Shown here in pieces: positions 1-7,346 of a stretch of DNA of 64,000 nucleotides. Under the pieces are notes generated by a model, which saw only the letters and a program-made list of their open reading frames with translations, searched no databases and was not told the DNA's origin. The translations under genes were made by a program, and so were the position numbers. The stretch covers positions 1,054,001-1,118,000 of the forward strand of contig NZ_CP117883.1 in NCBI RefSeq assembly GCF_028736215.1, read 5' to 3'. Numbering within the stretch: the stretch's first letter is position 1; every line of letters starts with the position of its first letter. The DNA comes from Mucilaginibacter sp. KACC 22773. Lineage in GTDB: Bacteria; Bacteroidota; Bacteroidia; Sphingobacteriales; Sphingobacteriaceae.

Positions 1-169
1 CATTATATCCATCATTGGCGTGTTTATAGGGTTGCCGCTTTTTGGAATATTAGGCCTGGTTTTTGGTCCGCTTTTATTATCTTATTTTTTATTATTGCTG
101 GAGATATATGAAACTAACCGTATGGCTGCCGACAGGCTTGAACGGATTAACACAGCAGCAGAAAACTGA
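1..169 (+). CDS. AI-2E family transporter (PerM-like), C-terminal end only
   Basis: The first 169 bases read in one frame without a stop until TGA at 167-169, giving the last 55 residues of a protein whose start lies before the window. The visible part is a hydrophobic hairpin with a glycine/proline-rich turn (GLPLFGILGLVFGPLLLSY) followed by a short charged tail (YETNRMAADRLERIN). This turn and the Phe-Gly-Pro segment are typical of the last membrane helices of AI-2E/PerM permeases, a family of inner-membrane exporters of small molecules or ions. Substrate cannot be inferred. The call rests on a short segment, so another polytopic permease is possible. Confidence 0.6.
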   Translation, partial: IISIIGVFIGLPLFGILGLVFGPLLLSYFLLLLEIYETNRMAADRLERINTAAEN

Positions 170-321
170 CAGCCATTGAACAGTTTTGTAAACACAGAAC
201 AAAAAAATAACTGACAAAAAAGCCATTTACACGCAATTAGTATACAAATAACACAATTAATGATATTTGGCAAGGTATTGGTATTAATGAATCAAATGTT
301 CAACTTTAAATTTATATTACA

Positions 322-588
322 ATGAATGATAACACAAAAGTAGTTGTTGCATTGCTTGCGGGCTTGGCAGCAGGGGCAGCTTTAGGCATTTTATTTGCAC
401 CCGATAAAGGTGACGAAACTCGCGATAAGCTTACGGAATCATTAAAAAACCTTGGCGATTCGATTAAAGAAACCGCCGCGGCCGAAATTGACAACCTGGT
501 TGGCCTGAAAGACAAAGTGGTTGGAAACATTAAATCAAAAATCCGCGGTGCCGAAGAAGAGTACCAGGACGATTTGGAACATGCATAA
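322..588 (+). CDS. YtxH domain-containing protein
   Basis: This 88-residue protein starts with a short polar N-terminus, then one glycine/alanine-rich membrane helix (residues about 7-26, VVVALLAGLAAGAALGILFAP), then DKGDETRDKL and a long charged amphipathic helix. That is the standard YtxH layout, in which the conserved APxxGxxTR-like stretch follows the helix. YtxH proteins are small membrane-anchored proteins often induced by general or envelope stress; no biochemical activity is established. It is followed by a hairpin and then by a holin-like and an unknown gene in the same direction, a common grouping in Bacteroidota. Confidence 0.85.
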   Translation: MNDNTKVVVALLAGLAAGAALGILFAPDKGDETRDKLTESLKNLGDSIKETAAAEIDNLVGLKDKVVGNIKSKIRGAEEEYQDDLEHA

Positions 589-598
589 TTTTAAATAG

Positions 599-630
599 CC
601 CGGATAATTCATATTATTGAGTTATCCGGG
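599..630 (+). terminator. hairpin after the YtxH gene
   Basis: CCCGGATAA (599-607) and TTATCCGGG (622-630) are perfect 9-base inverted arms around a 14-base loop, ten bases after the YtxH stop codon. The following ATTATAAAA is not a clean T-tract, so it may be a weak terminator or an mRNA-stabilising hairpin within the operon. Confidence 0.55.
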
Positions 631-657
631 ATTATAAAATTAGTAAACAAACAACCT

Positions 658-1008
658 ATGGAAGCCGAAAAAGAAACACCACCACCATTACCACCAATTA
701 TTGATCAGTTAAGGGAATACGCCGAAACACGGTTTAAGCTTTTAAAATATGAGGCTATTGAAAATGGCACTTCCATTTTGGCAAGTGTTATTACCGATGT
801 TGTTGTGGTATTAGGTATGGTGCTCTTCTTCATATTCGCCAGCCTTACTTTAGCGTTTTACCTGGCCGATTTATGGAACTCCAATTGGATGGGCTTTGGA
901 TGCGTTGCCCTTATTTATTTAATTATTGCCATCATTATTAAGTTGAATAAAAGCCGTATAGAAAAACCACTGGCCAATATTTTTATTCAAAAAATATTTA
1001 AAAGGTAA
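658..1008 (+). CDS. Phage holin family / superfamily III membrane protein
   Basis: A 116-residue protein with a proline-rich, acidic start (PPPLPPIIDQL), an amphipathic segment (REYAETRFKLLKYEAIENG), and two predicted membrane helices (about residues 38-66 and 77-98). This arrangement matches the widespread bacterial family annotated as putative actinobacterial holin-X/holin superfamily III, which is chromosomal and not necessarily a lysis protein. It lies 69 bases after the YtxH gene and 5 bases before the next gene, so the latter two are almost surely co-transcribed. A role in envelope stress together with YtxH is inferred from context only. Confidence 0.7.
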   Translation: MEAEKETPPPLPPIIDQLREYAETRFKLLKYEAIENGTSILASVITDVVVVLGMVLFFIFASLTLAFYLADLWNSNWMGFGCVALIYLIIAIIIKLNKSRIEKPLANIFIQKIFKR

Positions 1009-1013
1009 ACATC

Positions 1014-1460
1014 ATGAGCTACCAGATAAGAAGTATAAACGATTTGCAGGACGAGATATTCAGGCTCAAGACACTGGAGAGCCATCAAAGCGCGGCTTTA
1101 AAGGCGCGGGTGAGCAGCCCCTCTGCCATATTTTCATCTGTTATGTCGTTGTTTCCGCGTTCGGTTGATAGCGATGGTGTTCGTAGTCCCGGCCTTTTTC
1201 ATCCGGATATTATAAACCTGGTATCAAGGTTTGTAATTCCGCTTACTTTAAATAAAACGCTGTTTAGAAATTCAAATTTCCTGGTTAAAACATTGGTGGG
1301 GCTGGTGTCGCAAAAGGCATCCAACTATGTTAATGAAGATTCTGTTTCGGGTATTTGGGGTACTGTAAAAGGTCTTTTTGAAAAGTTTACCAAAAAGAAA
1401 AGCAAGGACGAGTACAAGCCCGAACCCTATAAAAAGCCAGTCGCCGGGCCGGTAGTTTAA
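1014..1460 (+). CDS. hypothetical protein following the holin-like gene
   Basis: A 148-residue protein with no motif that I recognise. It starts with an amphipathic stretch (SINDLQDEIFRLKTLESHQ), has a central hydrophobic part (PGLFHPDIINLVSRFVIPLTL), a second apolar stretch (FLVKTLVGLVSQKASNYV) and a lysine-rich tail ending KPEPYKKPVAGPVV. The helices look amphipathic or peripheral rather than clearly transmembrane. The start ATG is only 5 bases behind the holin-like gene, so it probably works with that gene and YtxH. No function is claimed. Confidence 0.75.
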   Translation: MSYQIRSINDLQDEIFRLKTLESHQSAALKARVSSPSAIFSSVMSLFPRSVDSDGVRSPGLFHPDIINLVSRFVIPLTLNKTLFRNSNFLVKTLVGLVSQKASNYVNEDSVSGIWGTVKGLFEKFTKKKSKDEYKPEPYKKPVAGPVV

Positions 1461-1525
1461 TGCTATTTTAAACCCCACCCTGCTCAATTAGCAGAAAAAG
1501 TTATTTTTGCACTTTATTTTATAAA

Positions 1526-2176
1526 GTGGGAAAAGATAAGTTAAAACGATTTGCAGAGATTGATACCTTTAGCAATGTATTACAATTGGATGCAGGCAAA
1601 CCTTTTAAAGGGGAGTGGAGCAAAGGTTTTTTTAATAATGACAACCCGGTAGTTTTAGAGCTGGCCTGCGGCAAAGGCGAATACACGGTAAACCTGGCCC
1701 AGCTTTTTCCTGATAAAAATTTTATTGGTATTGATTATAAAGGCAACCGCATTTGGCGTGGTGCAAAAACGGCTATCGAAGATGGCGTTTCTAATGTTGC
1801 TTTCTTACGCATCCAGATAGAAAACCTGCTTGATTATTTTGCCGATGGCGAAGTAGACGAAATCTGGATTACCTTTCCCGACCCGCAGCCGCAACTAAGC
1901 CGCGAGAAAAAACGGTTAACCTCTCCGCGGTTTTTAGATAAATATATCAGGATCCTGAAACCATCCGGCTGCGTAAACCTTAAAACCGATAACGACGGCC
2001 TGCATGCTTACACGGCCGAAAAGATTGAAGAGCTGAAACTAAAACTACACATCCGCACCGAAGATCTTTATCATTCGCCTTATGCCGATGATGTGCTATC
2101 GATAAAAACCTATTACGAAAAAAAATATTTGAAGGATAACAAGAACATTAATTATCTTAAGTTTTCGTTTGAGTAA
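1526..2176 (+). CDS. trmB: tRNA (guanine-N7-)-methyltransferase TrmB
   Basis: A 216-residue SAM-dependent enzyme expected to methylate G46 in the tRNA variable loop in the cytoplasm. The SAM-binding motif I is LELACGKGEYT (residues about 45-55), followed by FIGIDYKGNRIWRGAKTA, and the family signature ITFPDPQPQLSREKKRL (about 114-131), where PDP and the following K/R residues form the catalytic and tRNA contact region. LKTDNDGLHAYT further on is also typical. The start is GTG at 1526: the protein begins GKDKLKRFAE, the usual TrmB beginning, and no ATG lies in a better place. It stands alone between repeat-bearing gaps. Confidence 0.95.
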   Translation: MGKDKLKRFAEIDTFSNVLQLDAGKPFKGEWSKGFFNNDNPVVLELACGKGEYTVNLAQLFPDKNFIGIDYKGNRIWRGAKTAIEDGVSNVAFLRIQIENLLDYFADGEVDEIWITFPDPQPQLSREKKRLTSPRFLDKYIRILKPSGCVNLKTDNDGLHAYTAEKIEELKLKLHIRTEDLYHSPYADDVLSIKTYYEKKYLKDNKNINYLKFSFE

Positions 2177-2182
2177 CACATG

Positions 2183-2271
2183 AAGGCTAAAAGCTTAAAG
2201 CGAAAGGCCTAAAGCCTTGAAAGCCAAAATCTGTCAATAATAACACCAGGTGATTTAAAGCTTTTAGCCTT
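2183..2271. repeat. iterated-word inverted repeat (AAGGCTAAAAGCTTAAA type)
   Basis: The gap behind trmB contains AAGGCTAAAAGCTTAAA at 2183-2199 and its near-perfect reverse complement TTTAAAGCTTTTAGCCTT at 2254-2271, with further variants of the same words (AAGGCCTAAAGCC, CCTAAGCTTTTAAA) between and after. The arms could form a long hairpin. It is one of several such gap elements in this window, each built from different short words. Confidence 0.7.
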
Positions 2272-2296
2272 AAGCATCCGGCCCTAAGCTTTTAAA

Positions 2297-2629
2297 ATGG
2301 ATGATATTAACTTTTTTGATAAAGTATACCAGGTTGCAAGACTAATACCTAAAGGCAGAGTAACGTCATATGGGGCTATCGCCGCCTATTTAGGTACCAA
2401 AGGATCATCGCGTATGGTGGGCTATGCGATGCAGGCGGCAGGCAGGGCCAATCCGCCGGTACCCGCGCACCGGGTTGTAAACAGGCAGGGCTTGCTTACC
2501 GCCAAGTTTCATTTCGGGGGTAATACCATGCAGGAGATGTTGGAAAGCGAAGGCGTAAAAGTAACTGACGACCAGGTGCAGGATTTTAAAAATGTGTATT
2601 GGGATCCAAATATTGAGTTGGCGTTATAG
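2297..2629 (+). CDS. alkyltransferase-like protein (MGMT family lacking the acceptor cysteine)
   Basis: This 110-residue protein matches the DNA-binding C-terminal domain of O6-alkylguanine-DNA alkyltransferases: FFDKVYQVARLIPKGRVTSYGAIA, the helix-turn-helix region with SSRMVGYAMQ (the arginine-finger segment), and the active-site loop at about residue 53-60. The loop reads PVPAHRVVN, so the alkyl-accepting cysteine of PCHRV is alanine. It is therefore an ATL protein, expected to bind O6-alkylguanine lesions and flag them for nucleotide excision repair rather than to repair them directly. The length fits known ATLs. Stand-alone gene; the stop codon overlaps the convergent gene by 6 bases. 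Confidence 0.9.
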   Translation: MDDINFFDKVYQVARLIPKGRVTSYGAIAAYLGTKGSSRMVGYAMQAAGRANPPVPAHRVVNRQGLLTAKFHFGGNTMQEMLESEGVKVTDDQVQDFKNVYWDPNIELAL

Positions 2630-2836
2630 GTTAATGGTTTGAATTATAGTGTAATAGAGATACAGTATGGTAAAAAGCTCTATAAAAGGTATTATAATTG
2701 CCATTACAGGATGGTTTTTACCCCTCAACCATTTGTAAGTTAACCAGCAAATTCCGACTGGAATAATGATGCTAAATATAAAGGCAAACATGATCAGTGT
2801 GAAATCGAATTTGGCTTGTCTGAAACTGTGACTCAT
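2624..2836 (-). CDS. small membrane protein of unknown function
   Basis: A 70-residue protein with two predicted membrane helices (FTLIMFAFIFSIIIPVGICWL and VMAIIIPFIELFTILYLYYTII) separated by a short basic loop (TYKWLRGKNHP). No family is recognised. It lies 7 bases downstream of the interrupted VOC gene on the same strand and overlaps the end of the alkyltransferase-like gene. The open frame and hydropathy support a real gene, but nothing shows its role. Confidence 0.55.
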   Translation of the reverse strand: MSHSFRQAKFDFTLIMFAFIFSIIIPVGICWLTYKWLRGKNHPVMAIIIPFIELFTILYLYYTIIQTINL

Positions 2837-2843
2837 AACAATA

Positions 2844-3203
2844 TTATTTAAGCATCTCTAATAATTCTATCCTGTTACCAAATGGGTCGATAAAAGAAAA
2901 CCGTTCCCTGCCGGGGATTACGGGTTCTTCCATAAATTCTACTTCATAACTTTTTAAATGTTCACGTGCTGCTGCAATATTGGTCACCTCAAAGGCATTG
3001 TGCCTTGAGGTGCGTGGCATGGCCTCCTCGGTACTCAAATGCAGCTGGATATTGGCAATATTAAACCAATAACCTTTCGACCTGAACTTAGGCCGCTCAA
3101 TTTGCTCAAGACCTATAATATCGGCATAAAAAATCCGTGCTTCCTCCAATCACTCGGCAGGTACAACAATCTGGAAATGGTCGGCACGTTTAAAGTTAAT
3201 CAT
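2844..3203 (-). pseudogene. VOC (glyoxalase/bleomycin-resistance) family gene with an internal stop codon
   Basis: Reading from the ATG at 3203, the frame gives MINFKRADHFQIVVPAE, then TGA at 3152-3150, then LEEARIFYADIIGLEQIERP and continues to the natural stop. The residues before and after the TGA are a perfect VOC-domain beginning (DHFQIVVPA...EEARIFYADIIGL), so the stop splits the first beta strand from the first helix of the fold. The rest (YWFNIANIQLHLSTEE, FIDPFGNRIELLEMLK) is intact. A restart at the TTG at 3149 would lose the first strand and its metal-ligand histidine. This is a recent nonsense mutation, a sequencing error, or a readthrough case. Confidence 0.8.
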
Positions 3204-3409
3204 CGGATATTCAGAAACAAAACTACTTATTCAACACAGCACGGCGATATGGGCAGTTCCTGCCTCACCTTATTAATTGGTATATGCTTATCGATGTGGC
3301 GTTACGAAAAACAATCAAAAGTCGGCTAAAAATTGCAAACAACAAATGGCCTTAAAAAAAATGGCCTTTATTTTGCTTTGGTTAAAATATCTACTTAAAA
3401 CTAAATATT

Positions 3410-3586
3410 ATGGCAAAGTATTCAGAAAAAGCAGGTGAAAAAGTTGAGAAAACCATGCACGAAATGAAAGAGGGGAAACTTAAAAGCGGCAGCGGTAAAA
3501 AAGTGACCAGCAAGAAACAGGCCGTAGCTATTGGTTTATCAGAAGCCCGTAAGGAAGGCGCAAAGGTGCCTAAAAAGAAAAGCTGA
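3410..3586 (+). CDS. DUF6496 small basic protein
   Basis: A 58-residue lysine-rich protein beginning MAKYSEKAGEKVEKTMHEMK and containing the characteristic glycine/lysine turn KEGKLKSGSGKKVTSKKQA followed by AIGLSEARKEG and a basic tail. This pattern is that of the DUF6496 family, small proteins common in Bacteroidota and Proteobacteria and often adjacent to stress genes; activity is unknown. The gene stands alone and is followed at once by a strong hairpin terminator. It is too short for many gene callers. Confidence 0.85.
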   Translation: MAKYSEKAGEKVEKTMHEMKEGKLKSGSGKKVTSKKQAVAIGLSEARKEGAKVPKKKS

Positions 3587-3591
3587 TATTT

Positions 3592-3640
3592 AAAAGTAAC
3601 AAAGCCACCGGCTGTAATAATCGATGGCTTTGTTACTTTT
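3592..3640 (+). terminator. strong bidirectional terminator hairpin
   Basis: AAAAGTAACAAAGCCA (3592-3607) and TGGCTTTGTTACTTTT (3625-3640) are perfect 16-base arms with a 17-base loop. The A-start and T-end make it usable in both directions, closing the DUF6496 gene on the plus strand and the 3656-4159 gene on the minus strand. Confidence 0.85.
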
Positions 3641-3655
3641 AATTGATAAAAATAT

Positions 3656-4159
3656 CTACTTAAAATCGGTAGCTATCCAACTGGCCAGGTTGCCTTCTTT
3701 ATTAATCTCTATCAGTTTTTCAACGTCATCATCCTTTTTATGAGATTCTTCCATGCTGTATTTGGATAGCATGGCTCTTAATGCTACCAGATTGGCCGTG
3801 TTTTTATCAAAATCGGTTTTATGTTGTAATGCAAATTTGGCGTACTGTGAAGTATAGGTAAACAACAGCTCGGGATTAAGATCACTGAGGTCATTTACGG
3901 CCTTATTGATGGATACGGAAACGCTGTGCGAGCCTTGTACCCAGGCTAAGATAAATAAGCGGGCGGCCTGCCTTTTTTCGCGTTTGTCTTTCCAGCCGGT
4001 TTGTTGCAGCCAGTCGGCTGTGTTTATTACCTGCTGCTCGTACATGTCAAAGTCGGCATCGGTTTGCAGTTCGTAATGCATGGGCACATCATATTTTTGT
4101 GCGGTTGCCGTAAGGCAAAAGATAGTTAATGTTATACTAAGTGTTAAAATGTATTTCAT
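3656..4159 (-). CDS. exported protein of unknown function
   Basis: A 167-residue protein with a Sec signal peptide (MKYILTLSITLTIFCLTATAQ, cleavage probably at ATA-Q). The mature part is helical and charged, with QQVINTADWLQQTGWKDKREKRQAARLFILAWVQGS and KYSMEESHKKDDDVEKLIEINKEGNLASWIATDF. No domain is recognised. It lies 3 bases behind the M48 peptidase gene and on the same strand, so the two are co-transcribed and it may serve that peptidase in the periplasm; this is inference from position. Confidence 0.75.
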   Translation of the reverse strand: MKYILTLSITLTIFCLTATAQKYDVPMHYELQTDADFDMYEQQVINTADWLQQTGWKDKREKRQAARLFILAWVQGSHSVSVSINKAVNDLSDLNPELLFTYTSQYAKFALQHKTDFDKNTANLVALRAMLSKYSMEESHKKDDDVEKLIEINKEGNLASWIATDFK

Positions 4160-4162
4160 GTG

Positions 4163-6265
4163 TTATTTGTTATTAAGCAGGCTATACTGAAAGTTCAGCA
4201 AGTCTTTTTTTATTTCGAAATTCCTTTTGGCTACTGCCGATATATATGCACCTACCCCTTTGTTAAAAATGCCGATGGCCTCATTATCGTATTTAGGTTC
4301 ATAATAATAAATCCACTTTGATGCCAGGTATTTATCTGCAGCTTCAAGTTGCTCCTCATCCATAAAGGCGCGGGTTTCTTCATCGGCTATTACAACCGCT
4401 ATCCTTGGCTTCAGTGTGCGTTCAAAATTATAAACTTCGGTTAAAGTAGCGTTAATATTGTCGGCTGTCATGGTGTTGTACACCCGGTTAAAAACCAACA
4501 TGGTTTTATTGTACAAATCATAATCCTGTACGGCATCGGCCTGGTATTTAAATAGCCTGTTGTATTTAACGGCAAGTAAATCGCGGGCTTCGCCGGTATT
4601 ACTGTTGTTGTAAAAGAAGATGAAAATATTTTTGTCCAAACTTTCCAGCTTTTTAACGGATTCGTGCCGTTCATGATCAATAAGTCCGCTTACTGTTTGC
4701 GCCTCGTTCTTTATGTATTTATTGCCTTTGTAATCAAAGGTTTTAATATCGTTTTGGGCAGTTATAAGTGTATTTAATGTGCTAATATCCTGCTCCATTC
4801 TTTCGATGTTTTTTGGCAGGCTGCAATTGGCATCGGTAAACAATTCCTCAAAAGTAAAAGTTGTATCTGTAACCATGTTAATTGCATCTTCCACGTCAAA
4901 CCGGGTTATCCCACGACCATCATAGTAGCCTTTATATGCCTCGTTAAATGAGTTTTGGCTAATAGCGTTATAAAAATCAGCTTTAAAACCTTCCAGGTTG
5001 ATAACGGAAAAATCCTTGTTTAGTTTTGCCCCGGCATAAATCTCGTCGGTAAGCAGTATCTGCAGCTGTTCGGGATTAGTAAATATCACCCAGGCGGACT
5101 CGTTAACTACAGGTGCATTCAAGTTGATAATTGTTAATGCAGCTCCCCGGTCCTCGTTTGACGGATGCGACGACCATTGGTCATTAATAATCACCTCGCT
5201 GGTTTCGCCAATGTTGGTATGCTTATCAATTATTGGCAGCCCTATGCTATCGGCTTTAAGCCCATGGTTGGCCGCATAATGACTGATCATTTCCAACTGT
5301 TGCGGATAAAAATTTTGTGACCGTTTGTTTTCTGCCAATTGGCTATTCCAGTAATTTAACAGGCCGCTGTAACATAGCTGCCCAACTTCAATCCGTTTTA
5401 ACGATGATATGGCATGGTTTGAACCGCTTACGTAGGCTGCCATGGCATCGGCATGAAATTCCATTTCGCGCGATAAGCCCATATATGTTTTATTAAGCAC
5501 CACATATATCTTTTTAAGGATGTTTTGCATGCCCATCACCAGTTGGATATTGATCCAGGCAAACAGCCGGAATATGCTGTGAACGCGGGCAAAGCCGTTT
5601 AAAAGCTTGCCGTAACCATCATTGTCATACAACATGTTGTATATAACCTTGTTAAGGTTATATACGTAGCTGCCAAACTTCATGCTTCGTTGCGAAAAAT
5701 GGCCAAACTCATGCGCCATAATTGCCTTAAACTCCGATAAGTTAATGGAGTTTACCAACCCGAGGCCAATTTTAAGGTTCTTTTTAACCGGAAAAAACAT
5801 GCTCCAAAAGCTGGAATCGTAAAATACACCGGCGTTTACGTCGGCCGAAATAAATATCCGTTTTGGAAAAGGCGCCTGCGCCTCGTCCGTTAGTTGTTTA
5901 ATAAATGCAAAAAGCGCAGGCTGATCGTCCGGAGTTATCTCCATCATATCTGAATGGTCGGCAGGCGTACTTTTAAAAAGAAACTTGATGGTAAAAAATA
6001 CCAGCATCAACCCCGATCCCATTAAAGCAACTCCGGCTATCAATCCCATAAATGACGACAGCCCGGATATGATAACTACGCCCAAAGCGATAAATGCCCC
6101 TGCAATGGCAACGGCACCCAGGAGTAGTAAAAGGTAGGTAAGTATAAAAAGAAATATTGCACCGATGGATTTGTAAACCTGTTTGGTAAAAGCCCGCGAC
6201 GGCTTTAAAATGCCTTTATCGGCATGTACAGGCATCGGCGGAAATGTAAAGGCACTTGTGCTCAT
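4163..6265 (-). CDS. M48 family zinc metallopeptidase with two N-terminal membrane helices
   Basis: A 700-residue membrane peptidase. Hydrophobic segments lie at about residues 34-60 and 60-97. The zinc motif is HEFGH at 185-189 within FKAIMAHEFGHFSQRSMKFG, and the third ligand is the Glu of EMEFHADAMAA (about 269). The N-terminal half thus resembles HtpX/Ste24-type M48 peptidases; the C-terminal 400 residues are an extra helical region without a recognised domain and make this far longer than HtpX (about 290). It probably degrades or processes membrane or envelope proteins. It overlaps the upstream oxidoreductase by ATGA and is followed at 3 bases by an exported unknown. Confidence 0.9.
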   Translation of the reverse strand: MSTSAFTFPPMPVHADKGILKPSRAFTKQVYKSIGAIFLFILTYLLLLLGAVAIAGAFIALGVVIISGLSSFMGLIAGVALMGSGLMLVFFTIKFLFKSTPADHSDMMEITPDDQPALFAFIKQLTDEAQAPFPKRIFISADVNAGVFYDSSFWSMFFPVKKNLKIGLGLVNSINLSEFKAIMAHEFGHFSQRSMKFGSYVYNLNKVIYNMLYDNDGYGKLLNGFARVHSIFRLFAWINIQLVMGMQNILKKIYVVLNKTYMGLSREMEFHADAMAAYVSGSNHAISSLKRIEVGQLCYSGLLNYWNSQLAENKRSQNFYPQQLEMISHYAANHGLKADSIGLPIIDKHTNIGETSEVIINDQWSSHPSNEDRGAALTIINLNAPVVNESAWVIFTNPEQLQILLTDEIYAGAKLNKDFSVINLEGFKADFYNAISQNSFNEAYKGYYDGRGITRFDVEDAINMVTDTTFTFEELFTDANCSLPKNIERMEQDISTLNTLITAQNDIKTFDYKGNKYIKNEAQTVSGLIDHERHESVKKLESLDKNIFIFFYNNSNTGEARDLLAVKYNRLFKYQADAVQDYDLYNKTMLVFNRVYNTMTADNINATLTEVYNFERTLKPRIAVVIADEETRAFMDEEQLEAADKYLASKWIYYYEPKYDNEAIGIFNKGVGAYISAVAKRNFEIKKDLLNFQYSLLNNK

Positions 6266-7233
6266 TTAGTTTTAGTAAATGAATCCATAATATCCATTAA
6301 AACAACGGCCTCGTCAATAGAGCAGGGGTTAGGGCCCTCGTTTTTAAAGTAAGCCACAATTTTTTCGATCATGGGTTGCTGTATGTGTTGCGGGTGTTTA
6401 AAAGTTACGGTTTCATCTTCGGTATCCGTTTTCCAGCTCACATAATTGCCAAAAAACGGGAAAGTTATTTTCCCTTTTGTGCCGATGACCTCGCAGGTAT
6501 CGGTTGCTAAACTTTCGGCAACATTAAAGCACCAGGAGCCATTAACTACCACTTTGTTTTTAAACTGAATTTGGCCGCAAACATGGTCATCAGCCGGTGT
6601 TGATGCCGATTGGTTGAGCGAGAAGCCATGATATTTTTCAGGCTCGCCAAAATAATATAACATCAGGTCTAACTGGTGCGGGGCAAGGTCATGAAAATAG
6701 CCACCGCCCGAAAACTCGGGCAGCACTCTCCAATTAGCTTCGCTTTCGGCAATCAGTTTTGGCTTACGGCTTTGCCACATCCTGATTTGTACTGTGCGCA
6801 CTTCGCCAATTTTTTGTTTATCCAGCAAATCCTTCACCATTAAAAACATAGGTACGGCCCTGCGGTAATGTGCTACAGTGAGTTTTGCATTGCTTTGTTT
6901 TACGGCCGCAGCCATAGCCCTGGCTTCATCGGCATTACGGGTAACTGGTTTCTCCACATATACATTAAAACCCTTTTCTAAGGCAGCTAAAGCATACTCC
7001 AGGTGTGATGATGGGGGAGTAGCAATATAAATAGCATTTACGCCGGCTTCGGCCATCATTTTATCAGCGTCGCTGTACCATTTGCTCACCAGGTGGCGGC
7101 TGGCATAGTCGGCTGCTTTAACTGCATCGCGCCGCATAACGGCTATCAGATCGCTGTCGGCCACTTTTTTAAATGCCGGCCCGCTTTTAAGTTCGGTTAC
7201 ATTGCCGCAACCAATTATGCCCCAATTGATCAT
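6262..7233 (-). CDS. Gfo/Idh/MocA family NAD(P)-dependent oxidoreductase
   Basis: A 323-residue cytoplasmic enzyme. The N-terminal Rossmann fold is shown by WGIIGCGNVTE and the conserved VYVEKPVTRNADEARAM (about residues 91-107) contains the EKP motif typical of the family, whose lysine contacts substrate. The C-terminal sheet domain has GGGYFHDLAPHQLDLMLYYFG, the usual GGG...D..H motif. Family members oxidise or epimerise sugars and inositols; the exact substrate is unknown. It overlaps the M48 peptidase start by four bases and follows the aldo/keto reductase, from which it is separated by a G/C-rich repeat. Confidence 0.9.
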   Translation of the reverse strand: MINWGIIGCGNVTELKSGPAFKKVADSDLIAVMRRDAVKAADYASRHLVSKWYSDADKMMAEAGVNAIYIATPPSSHLEYALAALEKGFNVYVEKPVTRNADEARAMAAAVKQSNAKLTVAHYRRAVPMFLMVKDLLDKQKIGEVRTVQIRMWQSRKPKLIAESEANWRVLPEFSGGGYFHDLAPHQLDLMLYYFGEPEKYHGFSLNQSASTPADDHVCGQIQFKNKVVVNGSWCFNVAESLATDTCEVIGTKGKITFPFFGNYVSWKTDTEDETVTFKHPQHIQQPMIEKIVAYFKNEGPNPCSIDEAVVLMDIMDSFTKTK

Positions 7234-7236
7234 ATT

Positions 7237-7346
7237 GCCCCCTCTGCCCCTCTAAATCTCCCCTAAAGGGGAGACTTTTAAGAAACTTGTATTTTTAATT
7301 AATTGATAATCTAACTATTATTCCCCCTTCAGGGGGTTAGGGGGCT
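7237..7346. repeat. CCCCTAAAGGGG-type intergenic repeat
   Basis: The short gap between the aldo/keto reductase and oxidoreductase genes contains CCCCTCTAAATCTCCCCT and the palindrome CCCCTAAAGGGG at 7260-7271, then a related CCCCCTTCAGGGGG at 7323-7336 with a G/C-rich tail running over the stop codon of the reductase. The same palindrome recurs at 28016 and 28818. Confidence 0.65.

Noticed and set aside
262..290. A sigma-54-like TTTGGCAAGGTATTGGTA upstream of the YtxH gene
   Set aside because: The GG and the downstream TTG are one base too close for the standard -24/-12 spacing and the GC at -12 is missing.
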